Shown here piece by piece: positions 32,535 to 42,515 of a stretch of 64,000 bases of DNA. Source of the stretch: Tieghemiomyces parasiticus (lineage: Eukaryota; Kickxellomycota; Dimargaritomycetes; Dimargaritales; Dimargaritaceae); assembly GCA_027575765.1 (NCBI GenBank), contig JANBPT010000083.1, positions 16,824-80,823 on the forward strand, given 5' to 3'. Each line of letters starts with the position of its first letter. Position 1 is the stretch's first letter. Made by a program: the position numbers and the translations under genes. The notes under the pieces are model-generated. The model ran no database searches. It was not told where the DNA came from and was given only the letters and a program-made list of their open reading frames with translations.

Positions 32535-32605
32535 GCGCAGATGGTTTAGTGGTATAATTATCGCCTGCCACGCGATAGACCGGGGTTCGATTCCCCGTCT
32601 GCGCA
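32535..32605 (+). tRNA. tRNA-Gly (anticodon GCC), second copy
   Basis: Identical over 71 nt to the gene at 9005-9075, with the same cloverleaf, anticodon GCC, box A and box B. T6 at 32608-32613 serves as terminator. The flanks differ completely from those of the first copy, so only the gene itself is conserved. The LTR-like element ends 10 bp before it. Confidence 0.98.
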
Positions 32606-32741
32606 CATTTTTTATTTTTAATCATCCAATACCTCTGTGGCGGCCACCGGTGGGTAGTTTTTTGCGCGACTAGTCTACGACATCGCGTAATAGAAATAGA
32701 ATACAGATCAAGAAGTGTCGATCTTTATTACCAGGGGAAGC

Positions 32742-34093
32742 TTAGTCCATACGCATCTCCTTGAAATGGGACGACTGGGAAATCATTTCAACCAGGCGGG
32801 GGAGGTCCGGGTGGCATAGAGTTTTGTTGAGCAGGTTTTCAAACTCGGGGCCGTCTAGTTGCATAACGTGGGCCCACGCATTCTCGAGCGGAGTGGAGGG
32901 TGGCGGGAGCGATATGGCGGCCGTAGGGGTTATAATGGATGGCGGTGCATGGTTGTCGGTCATGGAAAGGGAGTTTGTCCGCTGTGAGAGGGCGACGGCC
33001 ACGCCATCGTAGGAGCCGACCGGGTAGTGGGAGTCGGACCGATGGTGCAGGGGACTCGGGGTCGAGGGCATGACCATCAGGGGGCAGGTCTGTGAGGCGG
33101 AACCGAAAGGGCTGGGGAAGGGCGAGCTAGATAACCCGGAGGAGGGTGTCGCGGATGGACCGCCGGCTAACGAGACCTGGGAGTGTGAAGGGATGCTGGG
33201 GACGGCGGAGGTTTGGACGACCCGGCGACACGGCATGTACCGCTGCAGCGCACGCTCGCACTGGGCGAGGTGCTCAGGGTCGAGGAATTGGACCCGGAAC
33301 TGGCGTAGGGCCGGGTTGGGAGATGGTTTGGTCTCGGAGGGAGCGCCCTGCGAGAAGTAGAGGGTGTCGCCCGGGCCGCTGTCCACCTGCATACTTGTCG
33401 AAGAGCCGCTGTCGGCGGAAGCGGTTGCTGCTGCTGCCGTATCAGCAGAGTAGTACCGGAACGTCAAGGTCGTTCCTTTGGCCAGTGCTTTAAGGCGTGC
33501 GGCCTTCACCTGGCTATAGGTGAGCGCCAGTTGTTCCTGGCCATTGGTGTATAGATCGAATGGAAGAGGGGAGGCGGAAGGGCAGTCGACACCGCCGTTG
33601 GTGAGGATTTAGTAGGCTAGGTGTTTTGCACCGGAGAGCGACAGGTGGCGTAAAGGAGGCTGGCACTTGGCGGAGTGCCCGACCTATTGAGCACACTCTG
33701 TGACCTTCTGAAGGCTTTTATCCTCGCCTCTTGACGCGGACAGGGGATGGTCCGTTTACAGTCGTCACTCTACACGATCAAGTAGCAGACAACCGGGTCC
33801 TCCACTCGTCACCACTATGCAGGTCAATGATCATGGACGTATTGTAGGTCGCCCGGCCGTTGCTACCGCCGCCACCCGCTTTATCACCCCCCTATATGAC
33901 TTACATAGATATTCTGCCCGGAACCTCGGCCGGCATGTACGCGCAGGGTGGGGCCGAAGCTATCGACGGTAAGCTGGAACCCAGCGACAGGCGGCGTGAT
34001 CCAGAGACATTGGGCGGAGGCAGCCGATGGAGAGCCACCGACGTAGGCGTACTCCCGCAGGTCAAACACGAAGGGGAGCTCCGAGTTGGCCAT
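32742..34093 (-). CDS. Rec114-like meiotic double-strand-break protein
   Basis: Rec114 works with Mei4 and Mer2 to promote Spo11 breaks on meiotic chromosome axes. Model: exon 1 34093-33905, exon 2 33536-32742, 327 aa. Donor TAT^GTAAGT. The acceptor CCAG is the first AG after a near-consensus branch site TACTAAA (33614-33608). Exon 1 gives a beta-rich PH-like start (FDLREYAYVGG, FQLTVDSFGPTLRVHAGRG). Exon 2 gives LALTYSQVKAARLKALAKG, TTLTFRYYSAD and RQFRVQFLDPEHLAQCERAL, close to the Rec114 signature of Phe-Arg-x-Gln-Phe. A Ser/Pro-rich linker and a C-terminal helical pair (FENLLNKTLCHPDLPRLVEMI) follow, where Rec114 binds Mei4. Rec114 sequences diverge fast; the call rests on motif order, so confidence is moderate. 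Confidence 0.58.
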
Positions 34094-35226
34094 TATCGCC
34101 GCCAATGAAACGGGCCAGAGATAGAATATGAGGGGTAGCTACCAGTCCTAGATTGTGGTGTTACCAGGGGCGTCGGGCCCGGTAACGAGTCGCGGTGGTT
34201 TTTAGGGAAATAGAAGCCGGGTTCGATAATTACGGTGGAACAGCGAGATAGGGAAGGAATGGCGGCAGAAGACGGCCTGGCAAGGCGGCCGATACGGCCG
34301 AGGGTCGTCAACGGGTTAGCTCGCCCGGTGTCGATGCTCCGCATATATGGCTGTGGCGGGGTTGGGCGCCTAAATGCGCAACCCTGACCACCTTTGCTGG
34401 TGAGGCTGGCCTGGTCCTGCCCGCGTGGGTTGGCCATATATAGCTGTGTACGTTCGGGTGCAGTCTATGCGCCTCCCCCATTTTTACCCGAAATCTTCCG
34501 AAGACGCCCTGCGCCTCTGGAATCGGACTCAGGGAGAGGCGATTCACATTCCGTCCAGGCCCGGTGTCCTGAAGTTTTTGTGTCAGATATCTCGTGGTTA
34601 TAGCTCAAGGGTCAGGGGGCTCCCGTAGCCACCCCCCACTCTTCCCCTGCCTAGGAATCCAATTGGGTCCAATGGGATTGCGCCTAAAGCCCACGTTCAC
34701 CTCCTCTGCTCCAAAGGGCGGCAGGTGGCTGCCCTTCTGGCCCAATGTGGGACGAACCTCTATGGCAGGCCTATCCTGCAGAGACGGGCTGTTAACCAGG
34801 CCTCGGCGTGGCCCTGGCCCTGGCCCTGGCAATTGCTGCCGTAATGTGTGAGCTTCGCAATCGCCGCAGCTACTGGTGCCGCCTACGGGACGACCTGGTC
34901 CCCAAGCCCTGACCCCAGTGCCGCCGAGTTTGCATCATTCCTGACCATCACGATTCTATCCCCTTCCTTCTCTGCCCCTTCCCGTCCTCACATCTTTTCA
35001 TAAATAGCCACCGCCATGTCGAGTGTCGCACTTAAGGCACATTAAATAAGCCCATCCCCCTCTTCTTCCCCTCCGTCATTGCTTACGCCGCCTGCTGTCC
35101 AGCTGCTGCTGCCTTCTGCGACCCACCTTCCCCGTTACCGCCGTCATCTTTCATCATCTCGGGAATAATAAAAGAGTGTACACTCCCCTTGCCCACTCAC
35201 ACATCAGAGCGAATCCGCGCGCCGCC
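34094..35226. other. Divergent intergenic region, Rec114-like / CsbD-like gene
   Basis: 1.1 kb between divergent starts. Contains a short GGCCCT tandem run at 34810-34829 and a pyrimidine-rich leader at 35040-35150. No supported coding frame. Confidence 0.45.
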
Positions 35227-36198
35227 ATGGCCCCTTCCCCCCCGCCACCCAATGGCCGGACATCGCTGACGTCATTTACCGGTCCTGCGTTATCCAGCCG
35301 AGGTTCTGGTCGGATCTCTACCGCGGCCGGGAAGACCTCGGCGTATAAAGGCTCGCCACTTGCCCGCAACTGCAGCGACATTAGTGTCCCTTCCTCCTTT
35401 GACGCCTCATTCTTTTCTGATTCTTCTCTCGACGAGCCCGAGTCCCCGCTCTCCCTCTCTTTCATAGAAAACTGCGAAGACTACCTTGCTACCGGCCCCA
35501 TCATGCCCTCTGCCTCCAGCAGCAGCCACAGTGCCTCGGGGGGCTTCAAAGCCGCGGCACCTCCGCTCTCTCCAAAGCACGCCGCCGAGATGGCTGCCAT
35601 CCAGTCTGACCTGCGCCGCTCACGACAGTCGCCTATTGGAATCCATACCTTTCCGGCCCCTGCCCCGCGGGCTCACCCCCGCCCTACCGCCTCCTCGGCC
35701 TCATCCTCCGCTGGCGCGCGGAAGCCCGTCCCACAGCCCCTTGCCGCGTCGCGTCAGAGCAAGCCTCTCCCGGACCTACCCAACAGGACTACCGCCAAGA
35801 CCAACGGCATCCGGACGAAGCCTACCTCGCCCGCCACCTCGCATTCCTCCCTGACGCCTTCGGACTCTTCGGCTGCATCCTCTACCCCATCGGCCAACTC
35901 TACACCGCTCAAGCCCACCTTAGTCGAGCGCCTATTTGCGTCCAAGAAGACCGATGCCACCGGAATGAACACCATTGGCAGCACCTTCAACCCTGCGGAC
36001 TCCTTCCACTTATCACACCCGGATAACCCGCAGCGCGTGGCTGGGTTTTCCGAAAAGGTAAAGGGCGCCATCATGCAAGGCTTTGGCCACCTGCTTGGCA
36101 AGTCCGAGTGGGAAGACAAGGGCACCCGTCAGAAGGCGATGGGCGAAGCAGAGATGCAGGCCGCCCGCGCCCTCAATACCCAGAAGCTGTTCACGTAG
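35227..36198 (+). CDS. Ser/Pro-rich protein with C-terminal CsbD/Hmp1-like motif
   Basis: 323 aa, start chosen at the first true ATG, in perfect Kozak context (GCCGCCATGG). Residues 1-260 are Ser/Pro/Ala-rich and probably disordered, with SKPLPDLPNRT, a possible SH3-ligand-type proline motif. The C-terminus (~270-320) has VAGFSEKVKGAIMQGFGHLL, GKSEWEDKGTRQKAMGEAE and MQAARAL. This is the KG...G...KG..QK..GEAE pattern of CsbD-like and fungal Hmp1-like (mismatch/cruciform DNA binding) small proteins. The same motif ends the protein at 39849-40373. The biochemical role is unknown; stress-linked expression is common for the family. Confidence 0.7.
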   Translation: MAPSPPPPNGRTSLTSFTGPALSSRGSGRISTAAGKTSAYKGSPLARNCSDISVPSSFDASFFSDSSLDEPESPLSLSFIENCEDYLATGPIMPSASSSSHSASGGFKAAAPPLSPKHAAEMAAIQSDLRRSRQSPIGIHTFPAPAPRAHPRPTASSASSSAGARKPVPQPLAASRQSKPLPDLPNRTTAKTNGIRTKPTSPATSHSSLTPSDSSAASSTPSANSTPLKPTLVERLFASKKTDATGMNTIGSTFNPADSFHLSHPDNPQRVAGFSEKVKGAIMQGFGHLLGKSEWEDKGTRQKAMGEAEMQAARALNTQKLFT

Positions 36199-36747
36199 AA
36201 AGTAGCCCATATATTCTACGAGATAAACCTCGGCCCTGTCGTCTACTTTACCGAACCTGCATTACTACCTAAACCTGCACTCTCATATATACCCTCTCCT
36301 ATACGTCTCACGTCACGTTTTCCTTGTTATGATTTAAGCACCTGCCTGCTCGCACCAGCTGATTATGTCCACACTATTACCCCCCCCTCGTCTCAGTACT
36401 GTATTCCTTACCGTATCCTAGATGCACCCACCCATGTATTTTTATGACCATGTACCTATGGCCTCCTCTGCTGTCTCAACCGCCCATTTGACAATTCAGG
36501 CAATTAAAACCCTTCATGACAACCGTTTTATAAAAGTTATCAAATGGACAGTGGCCTCAAAATCCTACACGTGAATAGTAGTCACGAAATTACTGACTTG
36601 CAGTGGCTAACTATAGTCCCACAGTCGGGAAGCTGACCTCACTGTCAACCGTTGATGGTGTTGGTACCAATTCTAGGAGAGGGGATCCCAACGTAAGGAC
36701 ATACTGCAGGCCTACCAACCTACGTTTGGAGACCATGGCCGCCTCCC
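36199..36747. other. Convergent spacer
   Basis: 0.55 kb between convergent genes; AT-rich 3' sequences. Nothing else supported. Confidence 0.45.
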
Positions 36748-37467
36748 TCAGACTATCACGGCGAATGAAGTATCCTCGTTTCCGGGTATAGGTTCAAACA
36801 CTAGAGCAGTGGTGTAGAGGTCATCAGCAGGCTGGTGAACTACGGCGCGGTAACCTGAAGCGGCCTTAAAGTTCCAGTTGTAGGGTGTATCCAGGGCACG
36901 CACTAGGTACTTTGCATTCGACGCTACCGCAGCGCTAGTATCGACGCGGTAGCACTCGAAATTGAACCCGGGAAGAGGGCCGGTCAACCCCACCGAATCA
37001 CCATCAGGGTAACTGGGGTCCGAAGCTTGGATGCCGACCTGCGTGTCTGGGGTGTCCGGGTAGATGAACTGGGTGCCGCAAACTACCGAAGCCTTACCCT
37101 GGGCCATGTTGTGGAGATAAGACGTATAATCGGCGAGCACTTGAGCACGGTCGGCGAGGGACCAGGGTTGGGTCGTAGTGACGCCTAGCGTGGCGGTGCA
37201 GGATGACTGGGCAACTGTAGTGTCTGTAGGAGGGGTAGCAGCCGTGTCGTCTGCGGTGGTTATGGCCGTGTACAATTCGAAAGTGCTAGCAGTCGAATCC
37301 TCGCCAGTGGTGGTGGCAATGCTTGTGTCGCCTGCAATGATGGTCATGGTGATGGAGCCGGCGGCACTATCGATGGGTGAGGTTGGAGTGGAGTAATCGA
37401 CCGTGTCCTGCGTCCTGACGCCCCTGGCGGCCAGGGTCAGAAGTGTGAGCAGCGAGCGGACGAGCAT
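36748..37467 (-). CDS. Secreted protein, unrecognised
   Basis: 239 aa from the ATG at 37467, chosen because it gives a good signal peptide (MLVRSLLTLLTLAARGVRTQ). An in-frame ATG at 37542 would bury that segment. The mature N-terminus is Thr/Ser/Ala-rich (residues ~25-90), probably O-glycosylated. The C-terminal half is more globular, with three Cys and motifs SLADRAQVLADYTSYLHNM, ASVVCGTQFIYPD and GFNFECYRVDTS. No transmembrane anchor follows, so it is probably released or wall-bound. A TATATAA box (37603-37609, on the minus strand) lies about 135 bp upstream. The family is not recognised. Confidence 0.65.
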   Translation of the reverse strand: MLVRSLLTLLTLAARGVRTQDTVDYSTPTSPIDSAAGSITMTIIAGDTSIATTTGEDSTASTFELYTAITTADDTAATPPTDTTVAQSSCTATLGVTTTQPWSLADRAQVLADYTSYLHNMAQGKASVVCGTQFIYPDTPDTQVGIQASDPSYPDGDSVGLTGPLPGFNFECYRVDTSAAVASNAKYLVRALDTPYNWNFKAASGYRAVVHQPADDLYTTALVFEPIPGNEDTSFAVIV

Positions 37468-38307
37468 GGTGCGAGTATAAGGAGGGCAATAGTGACAGGT
37501 ACTTTGGTAGTCAATAGTCGCTCCTACGACGGCAGTGCGCATGAAAGATACCTGGTTAGGTTTGATGCAACGGTGTGTCGCTTGGTGGCCGACGAAATTC
37601 CCTTATATATCAGCATTTCCTAAATTTACCTCCGTTTTCAGCGACCGCGTAAAATCGTAAAGGAACAATACCGTGGTGCAAGGGGTGAGTAATACGCCTA
37701 CGGCACGCGGCCCGCACAAGATTTGGCGAGCGTACTATTATTATTATTATTTCTTGAGAGCTTAACTAAACTCTTAGAATTGGTATGCCCAAGTATATTT
37801 GGCTCTCTATACGTTACCGATACAGCCCGTCGCTTCCAACCTACTCTCACACGTACACCTGATGACGGAGGGCGAAATCATTCGGCGTAACGTACGGCCG
37901 AAGGTTGCAGCGGGCGTAGAGTTACAACTGGGGTGTCTGTAAAGCGTAATTTGCGTGGGATATATATTCAGACCTAGGCTAGTTCGCAGTCTTCCTCCGC
38001 AGCGCAATCTAATAGGATGAGAGATATCTCCCTTCACGTGGCTAAGCGACGTTAGATCCCATCAATTCTGCTACACGCCGGCAATTTTAATTCTGAGTCA
38101 GGCCATTCGTATAGACCCATCGACTGTAATAGAGAAAATGGGCAGGTTGGTGTCACTGCACTGGCATTCCGCTTTACCTAGATTGGCGGAATTAGAACAA
38201 TAAACCCTCTCCCCCCTCCCGAGACCTTGCTGTAGGTCAGGCACCACAGAAACCATCTAAACACTGTGATTTAATCACACTTTTCTGCGGGGCATATGGC
38301 AGCCGGG
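37468..38307. other. Intergenic region
   Basis: 0.84 kb, including the secreted-protein promoter and an (ATT)n stretch at 37735-37750. No supported gene. Confidence 0.4.
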
Positions 38308-38565
38308 TTACCCACCTTGGCCTTTTTTTCGTACCCTGTCGAGGTCTGTTCTCAGGCTGACCAATGACGCACCGACATCGGCCATTCTGAGCGGCGCGTC
38401 GCTCACCAGGTTTAGCGGACTATCCAGGACGTTCGTATGAAGAGCCGTCGGAAAATGAGAGTCACTGTTTTGCGAGGGTGGGTAGCTGGCAGAATTACCG
38501 ACGGCTAGACGATACGTCACAGGGTCCAGCTGACCTAACCACTCATCCCTCTTTTTGAATGACAT
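38308..38565 (-). CDS. Possible small or first-exon coding frame
   Basis: 85 codons from ATG 38565, beginning MSFKKRDEWLGQLDPVTYRL and ending in a helical basic segment (LVSLRTDLDRVRKKGQG). The composition looks coding and hydrophilic, unlike most chance frames in this stretch. The frame ends just after CCAAG^GTGGGT, a possible donor, so this may be one exon of a larger gene, but I could not join a convincing next exon. No family recognised. Confidence 0.25.
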   Translation of the reverse strand: MSFKKRDEWLGQLDPVTYRLAVGNSASYPPSQNSDSHFPTALHTNVLDSPLNLVSDAPLRMADVGASLVSLRTDLDRVRKKGQGG

Positions 38566-39848
38566 CGTTGAATAATCAGCTACAAAGACACGGTTTACTA
38601 ACAGAGCCCCCCTCCACCGACATAGCCGATCAAGGAGTCGCATGTCATGCGAAGTGGGCCTTTAAACATCTATTTTGCTTTCCTGATAGCCTTGCCATGG
38701 TACAAAACAAAAATACTGAAAGTCTGGTCTTCCCTCAACTTTCTATATACTAGACGGTAGGTATGCCAGGACTCTGCTACTTAACACTCACACGAAAATT
38801 TATATATCTAGAAACCACCGGGCGTAGTATCAATGCAGTGAAACGATATGTGATTGGCGACAAGTATCTCAGGTTCCACGCATGAGCAGTGGGGTCAGGA
38901 CTGGGTTAAAGTTGGCGTTTTGTTGTGACGTAACCGATTATTAACTAGGTGCAACCATGGAGCTACAATAAATATCGGTTCAAACTCCGATGCGACGGTC
39001 TAACCGCAACGGCCGTTGCACCTCACATTGATATGAAACCTAGGGCCGGTCATAGGCGAACAGTAAATGAATATCTGGTCAAATTTTATAATGTAATGAA
39101 GCAAAATATGAATCGGGGGAGATGGGCCACGTATAACGCTATCCACCTGCTTGATATACCGAATTAGACCCTGGCGATAAACACCGACTTGACCCAACAC
39201 ATCGCGAGAGTGAACAGGAAATACGTCATAACAGGGTGCCCCTTCTTGGCGTGCGGTAACCCACCCTTCCTTTCCCATTACCACTGGCTTCACATTGGAA
39301 GCTACTCTGACGTAGAACCAATGGTGGGCATCTCTACTGCGTTCGGGTAATTGCCTCTCTACCCCCCTAACCTCACGGGTGTTGCTGCGGCGTTGCGCTT
39401 GGCTAGGGGAGCCGTGGCATATGCCTATTTTCTTTGCTTTCTATTTCCTAATTAGACTGCGGTCACTGCCGTATCGCACACCCTCCCGTCACCCACCGGC
39501 CACCTTTCTGCCTGGTGCAGAATGTGACCTCATTTAACGCCCTTAATGGCGTTCGGATGCCGCGCTGCTCGTCGATGTCATTGTGACCAGCTTATGTCTC
39601 ATGCATGTTTGTATATCCGGCCACTGTGGAGACCCGGGTTGCAAAGACGAGCTCACCAGTCACATTAGGGTGTCCCTGGATGTATAAAAATGAAACTCCG
39701 CCCTGGCCCTACACCACCATTATCACCACCTACCACTCACAGACATCATCTTTTACCCTAGACACCCAACCAACTGCCTCCTCCTTACTACAAATACTCC
39801 TATTCAACGACACAAACCCTTTTCTGACTCTATTCACTCGGTTTCAAA
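38566..39848. other. Gene-poor AT-rich intergenic region
   Basis: 1.3 kb with no supported gene. Contains a TGTTGTGACGTA / TACGTCATAACA inverted pair (38921 and 39233) that I weighed as a mobile element and did not accept. The last 200 bp is the promoter of the next gene. Confidence 0.4.
39683..39690 (+). promoter_or_regulatory. TATA box (TATAAAAA)
   Basis: TATAAAAA 159 bp before the ATG at 39849, followed by a CA/CT-rich stretch typical of fungal transcription starts. Confidence 0.5.
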
Positions 39849-40373
39849 ATGTTCGACAAGCATTACGACGCTCCCGTACCCAACGTTTCCCATGCCGGCT
39901 ATGGTACCAACGGTATGAAAATGCCCGAGGCCAACCCCAACTACCAGGCCGCTAGCTCGGGCATGACCAACCCCATGTCCCAGGGCCAGGGCGCTGCCTA
40001 CTATCAGGGTAATGGCCCCGCCGCCGCCGGTAACTTCAACAACGGCAATAACCCTATGGGGGTTCACGCCGCCAATACCCACGGCGTCCGGGTCGCCCCT
40101 AGCAAGGCAGCCGGTTACGTCAAGGAGATGAAGGGCAGTCTGAACGGCGCCCTGGGTAGCATCACTGGTTCCAGGAGCCTGAAGGTCAAGGGGTACCAGG
40201 AGAAGCTCGACGGCCGTGCTGAGATTCAGGCCGCCAAGGCCAAAAAGTTTAACAAGGCAACCGCCCAGTACCAGGGTGCCGGCGCATCCAAGGTCTATGG
40301 CGGTCCCGTCAACCACACGACAGCCAACGCTCAGCAAAACTATGCCGCCATGAAGATGAACAAGAACATGTAA
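39849..40373 (+). CDS. Gly/Asn-rich CsbD/Hmp1-like small protein
   Basis: 174 aa, single exon. The N-terminal half is Gly/Asn/Met/Tyr-rich (KMPEANPNYQAASSGMTNPM). Residues ~90-135 carry VKEMKGSLNGALGSITGSR, then LKVKGYQEKLDGRAEIQAAKAKKF. This matches the KG...G..TG....KG..QK..G.AE.QAA layout of CsbD-like and fungal Hmp1-like proteins, and of the C-terminus of the protein at 35227-36198. The strong TATA box, short leader and biased codons suggest high, perhaps stress-induced expression. Cytoplasmic or nuclear; no signal peptide. Confidence 0.75.
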   Translation: MFDKHYDAPVPNVSHAGYGTNGMKMPEANPNYQAASSGMTNPMSQGQGAAYYQGNGPAAAGNFNNGNNPMGVHAANTHGVRVAPSKAAGYVKEMKGSLNGALGSITGSRSLKVKGYQEKLDGRAEIQAAKAKKFNKATAQYQGAGASKVYGGPVNHTTANAQQNYAAMKMNKNM

Positions 40374-41185
40374 AACCCCCTTCGTTTACTTATATCTTTC
40401 CATACTTCGTGGCTTGATTATTGATATCGTCTACTCCTTTCTTTCGTCCAATTTTCCACCCTTTTTGTTACCATCAAATAGATGACGATGTAGCAACTCT
40501 TCGATTTATACGTACCTACTTTCCCTCTCCCTCCCAACTGTACTTTTCAATTGTATTAAAATATACATCACCACTCTACATGCTCAAATTGGTTTCGGTT
40601 GAGGTCTTTTCTAGAGAAAATAAACCCTCGTACCGTTGCTCATCCATAGACTTCCCAAATAAAACGTACAGGGCTCATTACAAACAACTTAAAATCAAGA
40701 GCTTACCAGGAGGGGTTCTTCATGAGACCCACAGTTTCACAGTATAATCAAATTGGATCAGAGCGGGGTAAAGCTCCACGCCCCCTCGGAGTTTTGATCA
40801 GTAAGTATCAGGCTATCAGCCGGGCCAGGTGCTGAACTGACTCTCCCCCGCTGAAATTAAATATACTCCCCGGAAGAACTGCGTAAAATTACAGGTACAA
40901 CGGCAGGGCCCATGTGGCCTAGGAGGAGGCGAGTAGTCTAAGGATCCACGGCGCAAGCCAAGTGGTGTGAAACAGTATCGAGAAGCAGCTACACGCTGGA
41001 AACCTATTCTCTTCCTCGTCGTGTTGAACGTTTAGAATCCCCGCCCCACGCATCTTATAAAAGCGGCGCCTGCTACCTATTTGGCCATGCTATCCATCTG
41101 TCTGCCCTCGTGTTTTGACATTATTGGCCGCCTTTAACTTCGCATCGTTTTCCGATTATATTTTGGCCAGGAAATCTTGGTCGCT
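40374..41185. other. Intergenic region with TATA-containing promoter
   Basis: 0.8 kb, AT-rich at 40380-40740. Only the promoter elements of the next gene are recognised. Confidence 0.4.
41056..41063 (+). promoter_or_regulatory. TATA box (TATAAAAG)
   Basis: Consensus TATAAAAG 123 bp upstream of the ATG at 41186, with GC-rich flanks that make it stand out. Confidence 0.55.
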
Positions 41186-42142
41186 ATGTCTCTTAGCTTT
41201 TCTTCCTTTGGCCTGTTCAATGTAAACAGGGGGTTCCTTCTTGTTTACCACAAACACCCGGAGATTACCATTGGTGTGGAACCCTGTGAACACTTAAATT
41301 GCCTCCGGGGGCTCAAAACCGACGTCCCAGTCTTTTACAACCTCCAGGCTCCGTTCGACGATGACAACCGGGCCGACTACAACCGCTTCCCGGCTGTGAT
41401 CACCCCGGCCGAATTGGTGGATATCCGCGCTTCTCTGGATGCCGGGTCGATGGACCTTCAAGAGCTGATCTGTAAGCGCTGGACCGTAACCATGCGGTTC
41501 CTCCAGAGCCTGGCCCAGGAAAGCCGCGTAGACGACTTGGCCTTCCAGACGAGCTTGGCGCTTCACGCGGCCATTGGTGACCTACAACCTAACAACAATA
41601 CCGTGAGCGCCTCGGAAATCCTTCTACACATGCTCAGTTTCCCGGTCCCCACTTCGCAGGTTCCGGCGACCCTACTCGAGAATAAGAAGCAGTGCAGCGG
41701 CCTGGCTTTGTTGATCAACACCACGATGTGCTTTGGAATGTTCCTTTCCGCGTGTAAAAAGGATCTCAACCACCGCCCCCCGCTCCGTAAACTGCTATCG
41801 CCGTACTTTGCCGGTCACCTTGAAACGGCTGTCAAGTTCCTAGAGGTCCTCATACAATGGATTACGAAGGTGACGGTTACGGTGGTGCCTGATAATCTGA
41901 CCACGCGAGTCACTTGGCACGTAAACGCTATCGAAGGCCTGAAATTCTTGGATAGTACCTTGACCACCGCGCGGCCGCATGTACTTGCGGTCAAAGGAGG
42001 TCTAGAGCGACTAGAAGAGATGCCAGTTATCCATCACGTCCCACTGGGTCCTTATGTCGACCGCCTGGATGCCATCCACTTCCAACTCATTGATTTACTC
42101 GTTCACGTGCGCCGTTTCCGTCGCCACGTAAGAAGGCCTTAA
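41186..42142 (+). CDS. Hypothetical protein, unrecognised
   Basis: 318 aa from the ATG at 41186 (MSLSFSSFGLFNVN); the open frame extends slightly upstream but without ATG. Mixed alpha-type composition with Leu-rich helices (LLHMLSFPVPTSQVPATLLE; VKFLEVLIQWITKVTVTVV) and an Arg/His-rich C-terminus (LLVHVRRFRRHVRRP). No signal peptide or clear membrane segment. GC-biased third positions and a well-placed TATA box support a real gene. The 30352-31362 protein is similar in size and also helical, but I see no clear sequence relation. Function unknown. Confidence 0.6.
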   Translation: MSLSFSSFGLFNVNRGFLLVYHKHPEITIGVEPCEHLNCLRGLKTDVPVFYNLQAPFDDDNRADYNRFPAVITPAELVDIRASLDAGSMDLQELICKRWTVTMRFLQSLAQESRVDDLAFQTSLALHAAIGDLQPNNNTVSASEILLHMLSFPVPTSQVPATLLENKKQCSGLALLINTTMCFGMFLSACKKDLNHRPPLRKLLSPYFAGHLETAVKFLEVLIQWITKVTVTVVPDNLTTRVTWHVNAIEGLKFLDSTLTTARPHVLAVKGGLERLEEMPVIHHVPLGPYVDRLDAIHFQLIDLLVHVRRFRRHVRRP

Positions 42143-42515
42143 TGGGATTCGAGTACAGCTGTAACGCCTTGCAGGTTGCGGAATCGATATGGTTTCTGCT
42201 TCGAGCATTTGAGAGCTAACATCGGACAGCACGCTTTCTAAAAAAAATATTGCACGTAACTGGCCCTGAAAGATTACTATAATGTAGGAATGTTAAATAA
42301 GACGCTCTGGGAATAACGGTAGAAACAATGCAATTTTACTGGGACTAATGGCGACTCAGAACATAAGCCATAGTTAAATATCTGTTTAATTACTAACGTT
42401 AAAAAATAGGTAAATAGAGGTTAAAAATAACGAAAGGGGGTAACGATTGAGTAGCTAAGGGTCGAACGTTCATAAATGGACTACCAACCACTAACCAATA
42501 AAAAGTTGGAGAAAT
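42143..42515. other. AT-rich convergent spacer
   Basis: 0.37 kb of strongly AT-rich DNA between convergent genes. Nothing else seen. Confidence 0.5.

Noticed and set aside
38921..39233. 313-bp stretch with 12-bp near-perfect inverted ends beginning TGTTGTG, resembling the LTR-like elements
   Set aside because: No matching flanking duplication (GTTT against GGGT), no LTR-type TATA/AATAAA layout in a consistent direction, no tRNA nearby. Inverted 12-mers with one mismatch are expected by chance in a window this size.
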